From assembly GCA_963696405.1 (NCBI GenBank), contig CAVOJY010000006.1, positions 682,001 through 746,000 on the forward strand: 64,000 nt of DNA. The letters are read 5' to 3'. This DNA is from CAVOJY01 sp963696405 (GTDB lineage Bacteria; Chloroflexota; Limnocylindria; Limnocylindrales; CSP1-4). Both the position numbers and the translations under genes were made by a program. Under the pieces are notes generated by a model. That model was not told the DNA's origin. It saw only the letters and a list, made by a program, of their open reading frames with translations, and ran no database searches. Of the stretch, positions 8,953 through 17,752 are shown in pieces (position 1 is the first letter of the stretch; every line of letters starts with the position of its first letter).

Positions 8953-9935
8953 GAGGACCCGAGAGCCAGGCGTTGTACGGCCTCGTCGACCTTGGCGGCA
9001 CAAAGGTCGTGGTCGGGCTCGCCCGGGGTCGCGAAATCCTGGCGACCCGCCGGTTCGCCACCGACGTGCCGGAGGGCCCGGACGCGGGAATGCGACGAAT
9101 GGCGCGCGAGACTCGGGACCTGCAGGCCGAACTGGGGCTTGCGGACCTGCCCCTCGCCGCAATCGGAGCGAGCATCCCCGGTCCCAATGATCTCGAGCGC
9201 GGAATCGTTCTGTCCTCCCATAACGTCGGGTGGTTCGACTACCCGTTCGTGGACCGGTACAGCGCCGAGCTGGGCGGCATCCCCGTCTTCATGGACGACG
9301 ACGCGAACTGCGCCGGGGTGGGCGAGGCCCGATTCGGAGCCGGCGCCGGCATCCCGCACCAGGTCTACATCACGGTCAGCACGGGGATCGGCGGCGCGGT
9401 GATCATCGACGGCCGCATCTACCGCGGGTGGCAGGGCGTCGGCGGTGAGGTCGGGCACGTCACGGTCCTCCCCGACGGGCCGATCTGCCCGTGCGGCAAC
9501 GTCGGCTGCGCGGAGGCCATCGCCTCCGGGCCCGTCATCGCCCGTCGCGGCGCGGCGCTGCTCGCCCAGCACCAGTCGGCGATGCTCGACGGGATGGCCG
9601 GCGGCGACCCCGCGGCCGTCACCACCGCGCTCGTCTTCGACGCGGCGCGGGCCGGCGACCCCGCCTGCACCAGGATCGTCGACGACGCGGCCCGGTTCCT
9701 CGGGATCCTCGCAGCCGGCCTGGTCCAGGTCCTGAACCCGCAGGCGATCGTCTGGGGAGGCGGCGTGATGATGGCCCAGTCGGACCTGCTCCTGCCCCGC
9801 ATCGAGGCCGAGATGGGAATGCACGTCTACTCCGTGCACCGTCAGGGGCTCCTCATGAAGAAGGCCCTCCACGGCGACCGGAGTGGACTGTTCGGTGCGC
9901 TCGCCCTGGCGATGGAGGGCGTCGGCGATGCGTGA
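8949..9935 (+). CDS. ROK-family sugar kinase
   Basis: 328 residues; the ATG overlaps the preceding stop (ATGA), so translation is probably coupled. ROK features are the phosphate-binding DLGGTKVVVG (residues 14-23), the catalytic Asp region MDDDANCAGVGEARFG, the GGEVGHV histidine, and the zinc motif CPCGNVGCAE. There is no N-terminal helix-turn-helix, so it is a kinase rather than a ROK repressor. In this cluster glucose, N-acetylglucosamine or N-acetylmannosamine are likely substrates. Confidence 0.88.
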   Translation: MRGPESQALYGLVDLGGTKVVVGLARGREILATRRFATDVPEGPDAGMRRMARETRDLQAELGLADLPLAAIGASIPGPNDLERGIVLSSHNVGWFDYPFVDRYSAELGGIPVFMDDDANCAGVGEARFGAGAGIPHQVYITVSTGIGGAVIIDGRIYRGWQGVGGEVGHVTVLPDGPICPCGNVGCAEAIASGPVIARRGAALLAQHQSAMLDGMAGGDPAAVTTALVFDAARAGDPACTRIVDDAARFLGILAAGLVQVLNPQAIVWGGGVMMAQSDLLLPRIEAEMGMHVYSVHRQGLLMKKALHGDRSGLFGALALAMEGVGDA

Positions 9936-9968
9936 GCGGGGTGCACAGCGCGGTCGCGCGGGTGATCG

Positions 9969-11160
9969 ATGGCGATGAGCCCCGGGCACGCGATGCGATC
10001 CCGTGAACGCCTCCTCGCCGCGATGCGGCGCGAGCAGCCGGACCGGGTTCCCTTCTGGAACCTCTGGCGCGCCCGGAGTGCGCCATTCGACCACCGGGAC
10101 CAGGTCAGCCGCGCGGAGGCGGTCCTCGCCCTGGGACTCGACGACACGCTCCTCCTGCAGCCGCCCCTCAACAAGACCGAGCACTACGAGGCGGAGCGGG
10201 CGCCGGGGGTCACCGGTCGCTGCCGCCGGCGAGAGTCCCCCGACGGGCCGCTGCTCGTCCAGGAGTGGGGGACGCCGGCCGGGACGCTCCGCCAGGTGGT
10301 GCAGCACACCGACGACTGGCCGTACGGGCAGCACGTGCGCCTCTTCTCCGACCACAACGTCTCGCGCTCGCTCCGCTTCCCCGTCGTGGACGAGGCGGAC
10401 CTGCCACGCCTGGCCTGCCTGCTGGGCGATCCCTCGGCCGAGCAGGTGCGCGAGTTCCGGGATCGCGCTGCCCAGCTGCGCCACGAGGCCGAGCGCGTCG
10501 GCGTCGTCCTGGAGGGAGGGTGGACGGCCCTCGGCGATGCCGCCCTCTGGCTGCTCGGGACCGAGGCCCTCCTCCTCGGACAGATGGACCGGCCGGAGTT
10601 CGTCGAGGCGGTCCTCGACCTCGTCTGGCGCTGGGAGATGCGGCGGGTCGAGCTTCTGCTCGAGGAGGGGGTCGACGTCCTCGTCCACTCGGCCTGGTAC
10701 GAGTGCACCGACTTCTGGACCCCGACGACCTTCCGGCAGCTGCTGAAGCCCCGCCTCCGACGCCTGGTCGAGACGGCCCACCAGGCGGGCGCGCTCGTCT
10801 CCTACATCATCACGACCAGCTGGGGGCCGCTCCTCGACGACCTCGTGGAGATCGGGGTCGACAGCCTTGTCGGGCGTGGACCCGGTGCAGGGAAAGGCTC
10901 CGCTCGGGTGGGTGCGTGAGCATGCTTCCGGTCGGATCTGCCTCTGGGGCGGCGTCAACGGCGCGCTGACCCTGGGGCGTGGGACTGCCGACGAGATCGA
11001 GCGGGCGACCGTCGAGGCCATCGAGACGCTCGGGCCGGGGGGCGGCTTCGTACTGTCGGCAGTCGACCAGGTCGTGGCTGACACGCCATGGTCGAATGTG
11101 GAGGCGATGGTCCGTGCCTGGCGAGCCTGCGCCGGCTACCCGATCTCGAGTCGCGGCTGA
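9969..11160 (+). pseudogene. Uroporphyrinogen decarboxylase-family protein, one frameshift
   Basis: Two frames together make a protein of about 396 residues of the UROD/MtaA-like superfamily. The first runs from 9969 to IGVDSL and the second from SGVDPVQGKAPLGW to the stop at 11160; an extra base at about 10866 separates them. Motifs include MRREQPDRVPFWNLW near the N terminus and the late ICLWGGVNGALTLGRG. In this superfamily, catabolic members are usually cobalamin-linked methyltransferases rather than haem enzymes, and the location beside sugar genes argues against haem synthesis. An alternative ATG at 9993 is possible. The frameshift may be decay or error. Confidence 0.72.
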
Positions 11161-11211
11161 GGCTGCGCCAATCAGCCTCCCGGAGGCGGCGGCCACAACT
11201 GGAGGCATCTG

Positions 11212-11364
11212 ATGACCACCCAAATGCGACTGGAGATCGAGGAGACGCCAGAGGTCGCGGCCCGTCTCCTCGACGGACGTTGCCTCAAGCGCGTACCACG
11301 TGCGAGAGTAGAACCGAAGATGGCTGCCCGAAACGCCATGATCTGTCTCGGACACGGTCGATGA
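11212..11364 (+). CDS. 50-residue ORF overlapping nagA; possible stub of an SIS protein
   Basis: This small frame has a ribosome site (CTGGAGGCATCTG) and its TGA overlaps the nagA ATG (ATGA), so it can couple translation to nagA. The first 20 residues, MTTQMRLEIEETPEVAARLL, resemble the start of SIS-type aminosugar isomerases of the AgaS/GlmS-C kind that commonly neighbour nagA. The remaining 30 residues do not look like an SIS domain. I read it as the 5' remnant of a deleted isomerase gene, perhaps now serving only as a leader. Similarity is judged by eye. Confidence 0.4.
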   Translation: MTTQMRLEIEETPEVAARLLDGRCLKRVPRARVEPKMAARNAMICLGHGR

Positions 11365-12512
11365 ACCGTGAGGTAGTGCTCGGCAGGCTCGTGCTGGAGG
11401 ACGGCGTCGAGCCCGGGCGAGTCGAGGTGGAGGCTGATCGAATCGTTGCCGTCGAGCCCGACGCGGCCGGTGCAGCCGGGCCCTTCGTGGCCCCGGGCTT
11501 CGTCGATCTCCACGTGCACGGCTGGGGCGGCCACGACGCGATGGGCCCGGGAGCGGCGCTCGACGGGATGTCCCGCGCCCTCCTGCGCGGGGGCGTGACC
11601 TCGTTCCTGCCCACCGCAGTGACAGCACCGCTCGACGAGCTGGCGAGTTTCGCAACGCGCGTCCGCCGCTGGTCTGCGGCCGCTCCCATCGACGGAGCTC
11701 AGCCGCTCGGCTTCAACCTCGAAGGACCCTTCTTGTCGGCGGCGAAGAGGGGAGCGCAGAACGTCGCCTTCATCCGGGCGCCGGAGGACGTTGCAGTGAC
11801 GGACCTCGAGCCGCTCGTCGACGGGCTGCGGGTCGCCACGGTGGCGCCGGAGGTGCCCGGCGCGCTCGATCTCATCCGCTGGCTGCGCGAGCGCGGCGTC
11901 GCACCCTCACTGGGGCATTCGGAAGCCAGTGCGCCGGAGGCTTTCGCGGGCTACGACGCCGGCGCTGTCGGAACCACCCATCTCTTCAACGGCATGAGCG
12001 GCGTGGATCACCACGCTCCCGGCCTGGCAACCGCGGCACTCGCTCGCGACGACATCTTCGTCGAGCTGATCGCCGACGGCCACCACGTGGATCGCGCCCT
12101 GTGGCCGATCATCTTCCGCGCCAAGCCAACCGGGCGGGTGATCCTCATCAGCGACGCGGTCTGGCTGGCCGGGACCGACAACCGCCGCGGGCCGCTGGGC
12201 GGCCTGGAAGTAACGGTCGCGGACGGCCGGTGCACGCTTGCCTCCGATGGTCGGCTGGCAGGCTCGCTCATCGCCCTCGGCGACGCCGTTCGCAACGTCG
12301 TGGCCGCCGGCATCGACCTGCCGGTCGCAGTCGCCGCGGCCAGCCGCAATCCCTTGACCATGCTCGGCGTGCACGACCGCGGCCGGCTGGCGCCCGGCCA
12401 GCGGGCCGACCTGGTGGAGCTCGACGACGGGTTGGGGATCCGGCGCGTCATGCGCGCCGGACGCTGGTTCGAGACAACGTCGCCAGACACGAGAGCGAGC
12501 CAGGAGACATAA
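11361..12512 (+). CDS. nagA: N-acetylglucosamine-6-phosphate deacetylase
   Basis: 383 residues of the amidohydrolase superfamily. Key positions are His51 and His53 (PGFVDLHVHG), metal ligand Glu121 (FNLEGPF), His186 (LGHSEAS), His207 (THLFNGMS) and catalytic Asp265 (LISDAVWLAG). This matches NagA, which removes acetate from GlcNAc-6-P in the cytoplasm. It begins with ATG at 11361, overlapping the upstream small ORF. With the ROK kinase and cupin isomerase it supplies part of a GlcNAc route, but the deaminase step is missing from the window. Confidence 0.9.
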   Translation: MNREVVLGRLVLEDGVEPGRVEVEADRIVAVEPDAAGAAGPFVAPGFVDLHVHGWGGHDAMGPGAALDGMSRALLRGGVTSFLPTAVTAPLDELASFATRVRRWSAAAPIDGAQPLGFNLEGPFLSAAKRGAQNVAFIRAPEDVAVTDLEPLVDGLRVATVAPEVPGALDLIRWLRERGVAPSLGHSEASAPEAFAGYDAGAVGTTHLFNGMSGVDHHAPGLATAALARDDIFVELIADGHHVDRALWPIIFRAKPTGRVILISDAVWLAGTDNRRGPLGGLEVTVADGRCTLASDGRLAGSLIALGDAVRNVVAAGIDLPVAVAAASRNPLTMLGVHDRGRLAPGQRADLVELDDGLGIRRVMRAGRWFETTSPDTRASQET

Positions 12513-12529
12513 CCCTGGAAGGGCGTTCG

Positions 12530-12663
12530 GTGACGATGCTGGGTACCGGGCTCATCGGCGAGTTCTGCACAATGGCCCTCCACGGTCAGCGCGGGCGGGA
12601 CCGGGTCCGCCTCGTGTGCTCCCGGAGCGACAGCCGCGGCGCCGCCTTTGCCGAGCGCTGGCC
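12530..12663 (+). pseudogene. N-terminal stub of a Gfo/Idh/MocA-type oxidoreductase
   Basis: About 44 codons from a GTG at 12530 read VTMLGTGLIGEFCTMAL and then RVRLVCSRSDSRGAAFAERW. This is the first beta-alpha-beta of an NAD-dependent sugar dehydrogenase: GxGxxG followed by the SRS...A..FA.RW region. After 12663 the similarity stops and no downstream part is found in any frame before the convergent aminotransferase at 12778. It is therefore a truncated remnant of a gene that once followed nagA. Confidence 0.6.
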
Positions 12664-12777
12664 CCTCCGGCTACGAGTCTCCGGGAGACACAGGTCCTTC
12701 GCGCCCCAGTCTTCCAAATGAAACCCATCCGAGGACGGATCGGAAGACGAGTCGCCGCGCCACTGGGACTCCCTTCT

Positions 12778-13959
12778 TCAGCTCAACAGAGGGCTCGCGG
12801 CCTCCACGCCTGCGCCTGGTGGCAACGGCCGGCCCAGGGCGCTGAGAGTGAGCTCCAAAGCCCGGATGGTGTGAAGGACGTGCAGCGAACTGGAGGTCGA
12901 GCTCATGTGCGCGATCCGCAGAACCTTACCGGCGACCTCCTCCAGCGCGCCGGCGATGATCACGCCGTGCTCGCGGCGCATCATCTTCGTGATGTCCGCC
13001 CCCGCGATGCCCTCGGGGTTCACGAGGGCCGTGACCGTGTTGGAGGCAGACGGCTCATCTTGCACATACAGCTCCAGGCCCATGGCACGCACTGCGGCGC
13101 GGATAGCCTGGCCAGCGATGCGGTTCTTGCGAAACCTTTCGGGCAGTCCCTCCTCCATCAGGACCCTCAGGCCTTCCAGCATGGCGTAGGTCAGCTGCGG
13201 TGCCGGCTCGACCACATGGCGCCGATGGCCCCAGATCTCTTTGCCTCCGCGAGACTCTGGGATCCACATCTCGATGTACTTGTAGAGGTCAAACGAGAAG
13301 CTCTGCCGGACCTTCCGCTTGGCCATGGCGGCCCAGGCGAAGTCGCTGACGCCCACGACGGCGAGCCCCGGCGGGCAGTTCAGGCACTTGTATCCGCAGG
13401 TGCAGGCCAGGTCCGCCTGCCACTCATCCATCTTCACCCAGTCGCCCCCGGCGGAGCTGACCACGTCCACCACGTAGAGGGCGCCGTACTCCTTCACGAT
13501 CTTCCCGATCTCGGCCACCGGATTGGCAACGCCCGTGGAGGTCTCGTTGTGGACCACGGCCACGGCCTTGATCCCCTTCTCCGCTTTGAGTCTCTCCCGG
13601 ACCAGTTCGGGGTCCACGCCGCGCCGCCAGTCGGCCGCCAGCTCGATATTCGTGCCGCCGGCCTGGGACACTGTGAGCCCCAGCCAGTGGCCGAAGACGC
13701 CATTGTTGACCGTCAGAATCCGATCCCCGGGCTCGATCACGCTGCAGAGCGCAGATTCCACGGCCACGCGCCCAGACCCCGGGAAGACGGCCACCTCATG
13801 CCGCGTCCCGAGGACCGTCTGCAGGAGGGCGGATGTCTCGTCGCAGGCCGCGATGAACTCCGGATCCCCAGGGGAGGTCGCGGGGTGCATCAGGGCCTTC
13901 AGGACACGCAGGGGGATCTCGGTCGGGCCCGGCATCATCATGAATTCGGTTGTCGGCAT
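12778..13959 (-). CDS. Class V aminotransferase (alanine/serine-glyoxylate type)
   Basis: 393 residues of the class V PLP family. The N terminus MPGPTEIPLRVL is the typical (x)PGPT motif, Asp165 lies in VVDVVSSAGG, and the PLP lysine is Lys191 in CGYKCLNCPPGLAVVG. In most family members this segment reads GSQKxLxxPPG, so the Cys-rich variant here is slightly unusual. Known substrates are alanine, serine, glyoxylate, aminoethylphosphonate or ureidoglycine. GGGAGGAACATGCC precedes the ATG at 13959. The gene is on the opposite strand from its neighbours and converges on the oxidoreductase stub. Confidence 0.85.
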   Translation of the reverse strand: MPTTEFMMMPGPTEIPLRVLKALMHPATSPGDPEFIAACDETSALLQTVLGTRHEVAVFPGSGRVAVESALCSVIEPGDRILTVNNGVFGHWLGLTVSQAGGTNIELAADWRRGVDPELVRERLKAEKGIKAVAVVHNETSTGVANPVAEIGKIVKEYGALYVVDVVSSAGGDWVKMDEWQADLACTCGYKCLNCPPGLAVVGVSDFAWAAMAKRKVRQSFSFDLYKYIEMWIPESRGGKEIWGHRRHVVEPAPQLTYAMLEGLRVLMEEGLPERFRKNRIAGQAIRAAVRAMGLELYVQDEPSASNTVTALVNPEGIAGADITKMMRREHGVIIAGALEEVAGKVLRIAHMSSTSSSLHVLHTIRALELTLSALGRPLPPGAGVEAASPLLS

Positions 13960-14336
13960 GGCATGTTCCTCCCTTACAACTCGGCCAGCATCACGGTGAT
14001 CGAGCGGCGTCCTTGCGCGCCACGATCAGGCGGGTGAGCTGGATGACGGACCTTGGTCGTTCTTCTGATCTCAAGGATCGGATCGAACTCCCATGACCGT
14101 TGTCAGAAACCGGGCTGGCGCCGGCGGCGGCCTAAGGCCAGCCGACGCGGACCTTCGGGATGGCCAGGAGGCTCATGAAGCTCGCGTACTGTACCTCGCA
14201 CACAAGGCATCCGTGGTTCCTGCCCACCATCCGCACCCTGTGGGCCTTCACCGAGGCCTGCCAAGATATGCTTGCCTTGGTCACCGATTCCCTGCTGCCG
14301 AACCCCAACATGGCGTGAAGCCTAGGAGGATCACAG
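13960..14336. other. 377-bp intergenic region with a small ORF
   Basis: The region separates the divergent class V and class III aminotransferase genes. It holds the 52-codon ORF at 14160 and the ribosome site AGGAGGATCACAG of the following gene. I see no RNA gene and no convincing operator. Confidence 0.4.
14160..14318 (+). CDS. Small ORF of 52 residues, unknown
   Basis: The frame runs MARRLMKLAYCTSHTRHPW and ends SLLPNPNMA, 18 nt before the next start. It is rich in hydrophobic and aromatic residues and has a helix-like middle (RTLWAFTEACQDMLALVTD). It has no good ribosome site, and an in-frame TAA at 14133 closes the frame upstream. It could be the truncated end of a lost gene, or chance. 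I do not recognise it. Confidence 0.25.
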   Translation: MARRLMKLAYCTSHTRHPWFLPTIRTLWAFTEACQDMLALVTDSLLPNPNMA

Positions 14337-15702
14337 ATGAACGAGCTGACGGCCGACAGTGGCAGGACCGCCGTGCTGCGCGGTTCCTGGCGCACCTTGC
14401 CGGTGGCGGACCGCGGCGAGGGTATCTACCTGTTCGACGTGGACGGCAGGCGCTATCTCGACGGCTCGGCCGGGTCGTCGGTGGTGGTCAACATCGGCCA
14501 CGGGGTGAAACCGGTCATCGACGCCATGTACGCGCAGATGCAGAAGGTCTCCTTCGCCGCCCCGCACGTCTTCGCCAATGAGCCGCTCCTCCGGACTGGC
14601 GCAGGTCGTGGCCGAGCGCGCGCCGGGCACGATGAAGGACAACTGCCGCACCTGGTTCACCTGCACCGGCACCGACGCCGTGGATGACGCCTTGCGCCTG
14701 ACCCGCCAGTACTTCATCGCCAAGGGCAAGCGCTCGAAGACGATCTTCATCTCGCGCTGGCAGGGCTTCCACGGCAACAACCTGGCCGTGACGGGCATGC
14801 ACGGCCACACCGGTCGGCGCCGAATGTTCATGGGCATGAACATCGGCAGCCCCCACATCCCGCCGGCCTACTGCTATCGCTGCCCCTACGAGATGACGCT
14901 GCCCGGCCTGCCGCCTGAAGTGCGCCCGGGCCCTCGAGACCGAGATCACGCCAGCAGGGCGAGGAGAACGTGGCGGCCTTCATCGCCGAGCCGGTGGTGG
15001 GGGCGGCCCTGGGCGCGGTGCCCGCGCCCGGAGGGCTACTTCCAGGTCATCCGCGAGATCTGCGACAAGTACGACGTCCTCTTCATCGCCGACGAGGTGA
15101 TGACCGCCTGGGGGCGCATCGGCCACTGGTTCGGCATCGAGGAATGGGGCGTCACGCCCGACATCATCGCCACCGCCAAGGGGATGGCCTCGGGCTACGC
15201 GACCCTGGCGGCGACCATCGCCCGCGAGGAGATCTGGGGGGCCGTCGAGGCGACTGGCGCCCCCTACCTACGCCGGGCACACCATGGACCTCAACCCGGT
15301 GGCCTGCGCCGGGGCGCTCGAGGTCATCCGGTACGTCGAAGAGAACGACCTGGCGAAGAACAGCCGCGAGATGGGCGCCTACCTGCGAGAGCGTCTGGCG
15401 GAGCTGTACGACACCGGCATCGTCGGAGACGTGCGCGGCATGGGCCTCATGTGCGGGTTCGAGCTCGTGCGGGACAGGGGACGAAGGAGCCCTTCGACCC
15501 GGCCCTCCGGGTCAGTGCACGCGTCCAGGACGAGGCCTTCGCACGAGGGCTCATCCTGTTCTCCTGCACCGGCTGCGTCGACGGCGTGGCGGGCGACATG
15601 ATGCTCGTCACTCCGCCCCTCACCATCACCCGGGCGCAGGTGGACGAGCTGGTGGCGATCACCAAGGATGCGGTGGAGGCGGTGCGGGCCGAGGTGATGT
15701 GA
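14337..15702 (+). pseudogene. Class III aminotransferase paralogue, six frameshifts
   Basis: A close paralogue of the gene at 2585, with AGGAGGATCACAG before its ATG. The protein can be followed end to end only by changing frame six times: apparent extra bases near 14595, 14908, 14951, 15030 and 15270, and a lost base near 15476. The restored protein would be about 453 residues with FIADEVMTAWGRIGHWF and the PLP lysine in IATAKGMASGYATLA. The restored coding sequence is otherwise well conserved and has no in-frame stops, which points to very recent inactivation or to sequence errors. It cannot make an active enzyme as written. Confidence 0.82.
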
Positions 15703-15761
15703 AGCGTGCGCCTCGCCGAGCGGGCGGACCGGCGGGCGCCCTGCGGAGGGGAGCGGGTCCG

Positions 15762-16784
15762 CTACGCGGGTGAGTCGTCGGCGGCTGTCCCTGTCACCGA
15801 CCCGTCCGCCCGCAGGTCAGCGACGGCCTCGACCCCACCGTACAGGACCCCGTGGACGGTGGCCTCATGCACCTGCCCCGGCACAAGCGTGCGCGCCGTT
15901 CCCGCCTTGATCGCCTGGGCGAGGTCCATCGGCGCGCTCGTCCATGCCTCCATCGCCGAGTGGTAGTACCCGCGCCAGGCGCCGTACACCAGCCACAGGT
16001 ACACCACCGGAAAGGCGGCGGGATCGAACACGAGCCCGAAGCCGCGCCTGAGCGCCCCGTCGGTGCAGGCTGCCCACCCGGCCCGGAGTCCGGTGAGGCG
16101 GTGCAGCGCGAGGCTCCCGGTATCGTCCGGCAGGACCCGGCGGATATCCACGGTGGTCCCGTTGTCCAGCCGGAGCCAAGGCCACTCGTAGCGGTCACCG
16201 ATCTTGCCGATCCCCCCTCCGCCCGAATCATCGACTTCCCCGTTCGTCGCGGGTACGTCGAATTGATGGGCGGGCGAGATCGCCATGCCTGCGTGTGTGC
16301 CCCAGATGTAGTCGAAGGGCCGCATCCCCAGGTGCTCGATCCGGTAGCGAAGCTCCAGTACCGGTGCATCGTCGCGGAGCGTGATTACGCGGGTGAAGCG
16401 GGCCGGCGTGATGGGCGCCGTCACGGTCGCCTCGAGCGCGACCTGTCCGGGCTCGTCCGCGACGGCGCGCCAATCCCATCGCGAGCTCCAAAGTTCACCG
16501 AGGTACGGTGACGCCTCGCCGTAGCGGTCGGTGGAGGGCGCCCCGGTCGGGAAAGCCTCGTCCCAGCCGCCATACCAGTGGTCGTCGAAGCTCTGGAAGA
16601 GCTGTCCCTGGTGGGGCCTGATCCGCGGGTTCTCCCACAGGACGTTCCGGTCGGCGACTTTGTCGATGAGGCGGAAGATCTTTCCGCCGGTCTCCGGGAG
16701 AATCTCGACCGTGAGCCACCGGTTTTCCATCCGCACGGCAGGCAAGCCGCAGTAGCTCCAGTGCGGATCGATGCGCGCGTTCAT
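15762..16784 (-). CDS. Aldose-epimerase-like (DUF5107-type) carbohydrate protein
   Basis: 340 residues that look like a galactose-mutarotase-type beta sandwich. The pattern is MENRWLTVEILPETGGKIFR near the N terminus, then YGGWDEAFPT, a central YIWGTHAGMAISPAHQFDVP and a C-terminal region with LVYGAWRGYYHSAMEAWTS. No signal peptide is seen. Relatives bind or interconvert sugar anomers or act as carbohydrate-binding components of catabolic loci. GAGGAGGGCAGTCC precedes the ATG. It is divergent from the SDR gene and probably shares the 16785-16974 promoter region with it. Confidence 0.65.
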   Translation of the reverse strand: MNARIDPHWSYCGLPAVRMENRWLTVEILPETGGKIFRLIDKVADRNVLWENPRIRPHQGQLFQSFDDHWYGGWDEAFPTGAPSTDRYGEASPYLGELWSSRWDWRAVADEPGQVALEATVTAPITPARFTRVITLRDDAPVLELRYRIEHLGMRPFDYIWGTHAGMAISPAHQFDVPATNGEVDDSGGGGIGKIGDRYEWPWLRLDNGTTVDIRRVLPDDTGSLALHRLTGLRAGWAACTDGALRRGFGLVFDPAAFPVVYLWLVYGAWRGYYHSAMEAWTSAPMDLAQAIKAGTARTLVPGQVHEATVHGVLYGGVEAVADLRADGSVTGTAADDSPA

Positions 16785-16875
16785 GGACTGCCCTCCTCAG
16801 GTTGCCCGCCCGGGCTTTCTCGCTCCGCATCCTAGTCCCTGCGATGCGCGCAGGGAACGGGATGCCGCCGACGTA

Positions 16876-16881
16876 TATGAT
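16876..16881 (+). promoter_or_regulatory. Predicted -10 box upstream of SDR gene
   Basis: TATGAT lies about 94 nt before the SDR ATG in a locally A+T-rich patch (GACGTATATGATCGCG) of an otherwise very G+C-rich stretch. No clear -35 is visible. It fits the start of the SDR-M24 transcript. Confidence 0.35.
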
Positions 16882-16974
16882 CGCGTTCTAGCATGTGGGC
16901 AGGAGCACGTTCCTCGGGCCCGAGGAGAATGGTGCACGAGGGAGCAGATCGGCCACCTGCCGCGGGAGGAGATC

Positions 16975-17742
16975 ATGGATCTGAGTGGGCGCACCTATGT
17001 CGTGACTGGTGGAGCGAGCGGCATCGGGCGGGCGACGGCCGAACTGCTGCGAGCCCGTGGAGCGCAGGTCGCCATCATCGATCGCAACGCAGAACGGGCC
17101 GCCGATGTCGAGCGAGCCTGCGGGGCGGTGGCCTTCATTGCCGACGTGGGAGACGAAACGCAGGTGGCGGCCGCGTTCGCCGGGATCGACGCGCGCTTCG
17201 GCGCGATCGACGGGATCCTTTCGAACGCAGGGGTTGCGATCCCGGAGGCCCTTATCCACGAAGAGCCCATCGAGACCTGGGACACGGTCATCCGGATCAA
17301 CCTGCGCGGGACGTTCCTGTGCCTGCGCGAGGCCGTGAAGCGCCTCATGGCGCGCGGCTCCGGCGGCTCAATCGTGTGCACCGCGTCGATCGTGGCCACG
17401 AACGCCATCGTCGGCGGGACGAATGCCTACACGGCGTCCAAGGGCGCGATCCTCTCACTGGTCCGGCAGCTGGCGGCCGACCTGGGGCCCTACAAGATCC
17501 GGGTCAACTCGGTCTCCCCGGGGGCGACGGAGACGCCACTCATGTGGGACACCACCCCGCCCGAGCAGGTGGAGCCCACCCGCCGGATCATCGACGCGGC
17601 CGTGCCCCTGGGCCGGATCGGGCTGCCCGAGGAGATGGCGAACGCCGTTGTCTGGCTGCTGTCCGACGAGGCCAGCTACGTCTCTGGGGCAGAATTCATC
17701 GTGGACGGCGCGACGACCGCGAAATCGACCCTGCCGGTCTAG
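16975..17742 (+). CDS. Short-chain dehydrogenase/reductase
   Basis: 255 residues of the classical SDR family. The features are the nucleotide motif TGGASGIG (residues 11-18), NAG with Asn84, and the catalytic triad Ser138, Tyr152 and Lys156 in ASIVATN and AYTASKGA. Asp36 after the second strand favours NAD(H). The start at 16975 follows CGGGAGGAGATC. The C-terminal SGAEFIVDGATTAK is the standard family ending. The M24 peptidase gene begins 10 nt later, so the two are cotranscribed. The substrate is unknown. Confidence 0.87.
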   Translation: MDLSGRTYVVTGGASGIGRATAELLRARGAQVAIIDRNAERAADVERACGAVAFIADVGDETQVAAAFAGIDARFGAIDGILSNAGVAIPEALIHEEPIETWDTVIRINLRGTFLCLREAVKRLMARGSGGSIVCTASIVATNAIVGGTNAYTASKGAILSLVRQLAADLGPYKIRVNSVSPGATETPLMWDTTPPEQVEPTRRIIDAAVPLGRIGLPEEMANAVVWLLSDEASYVSGAEFIVDGATTAKSTLPV

Positions 17743-17752
17743 CGGCGACGCC

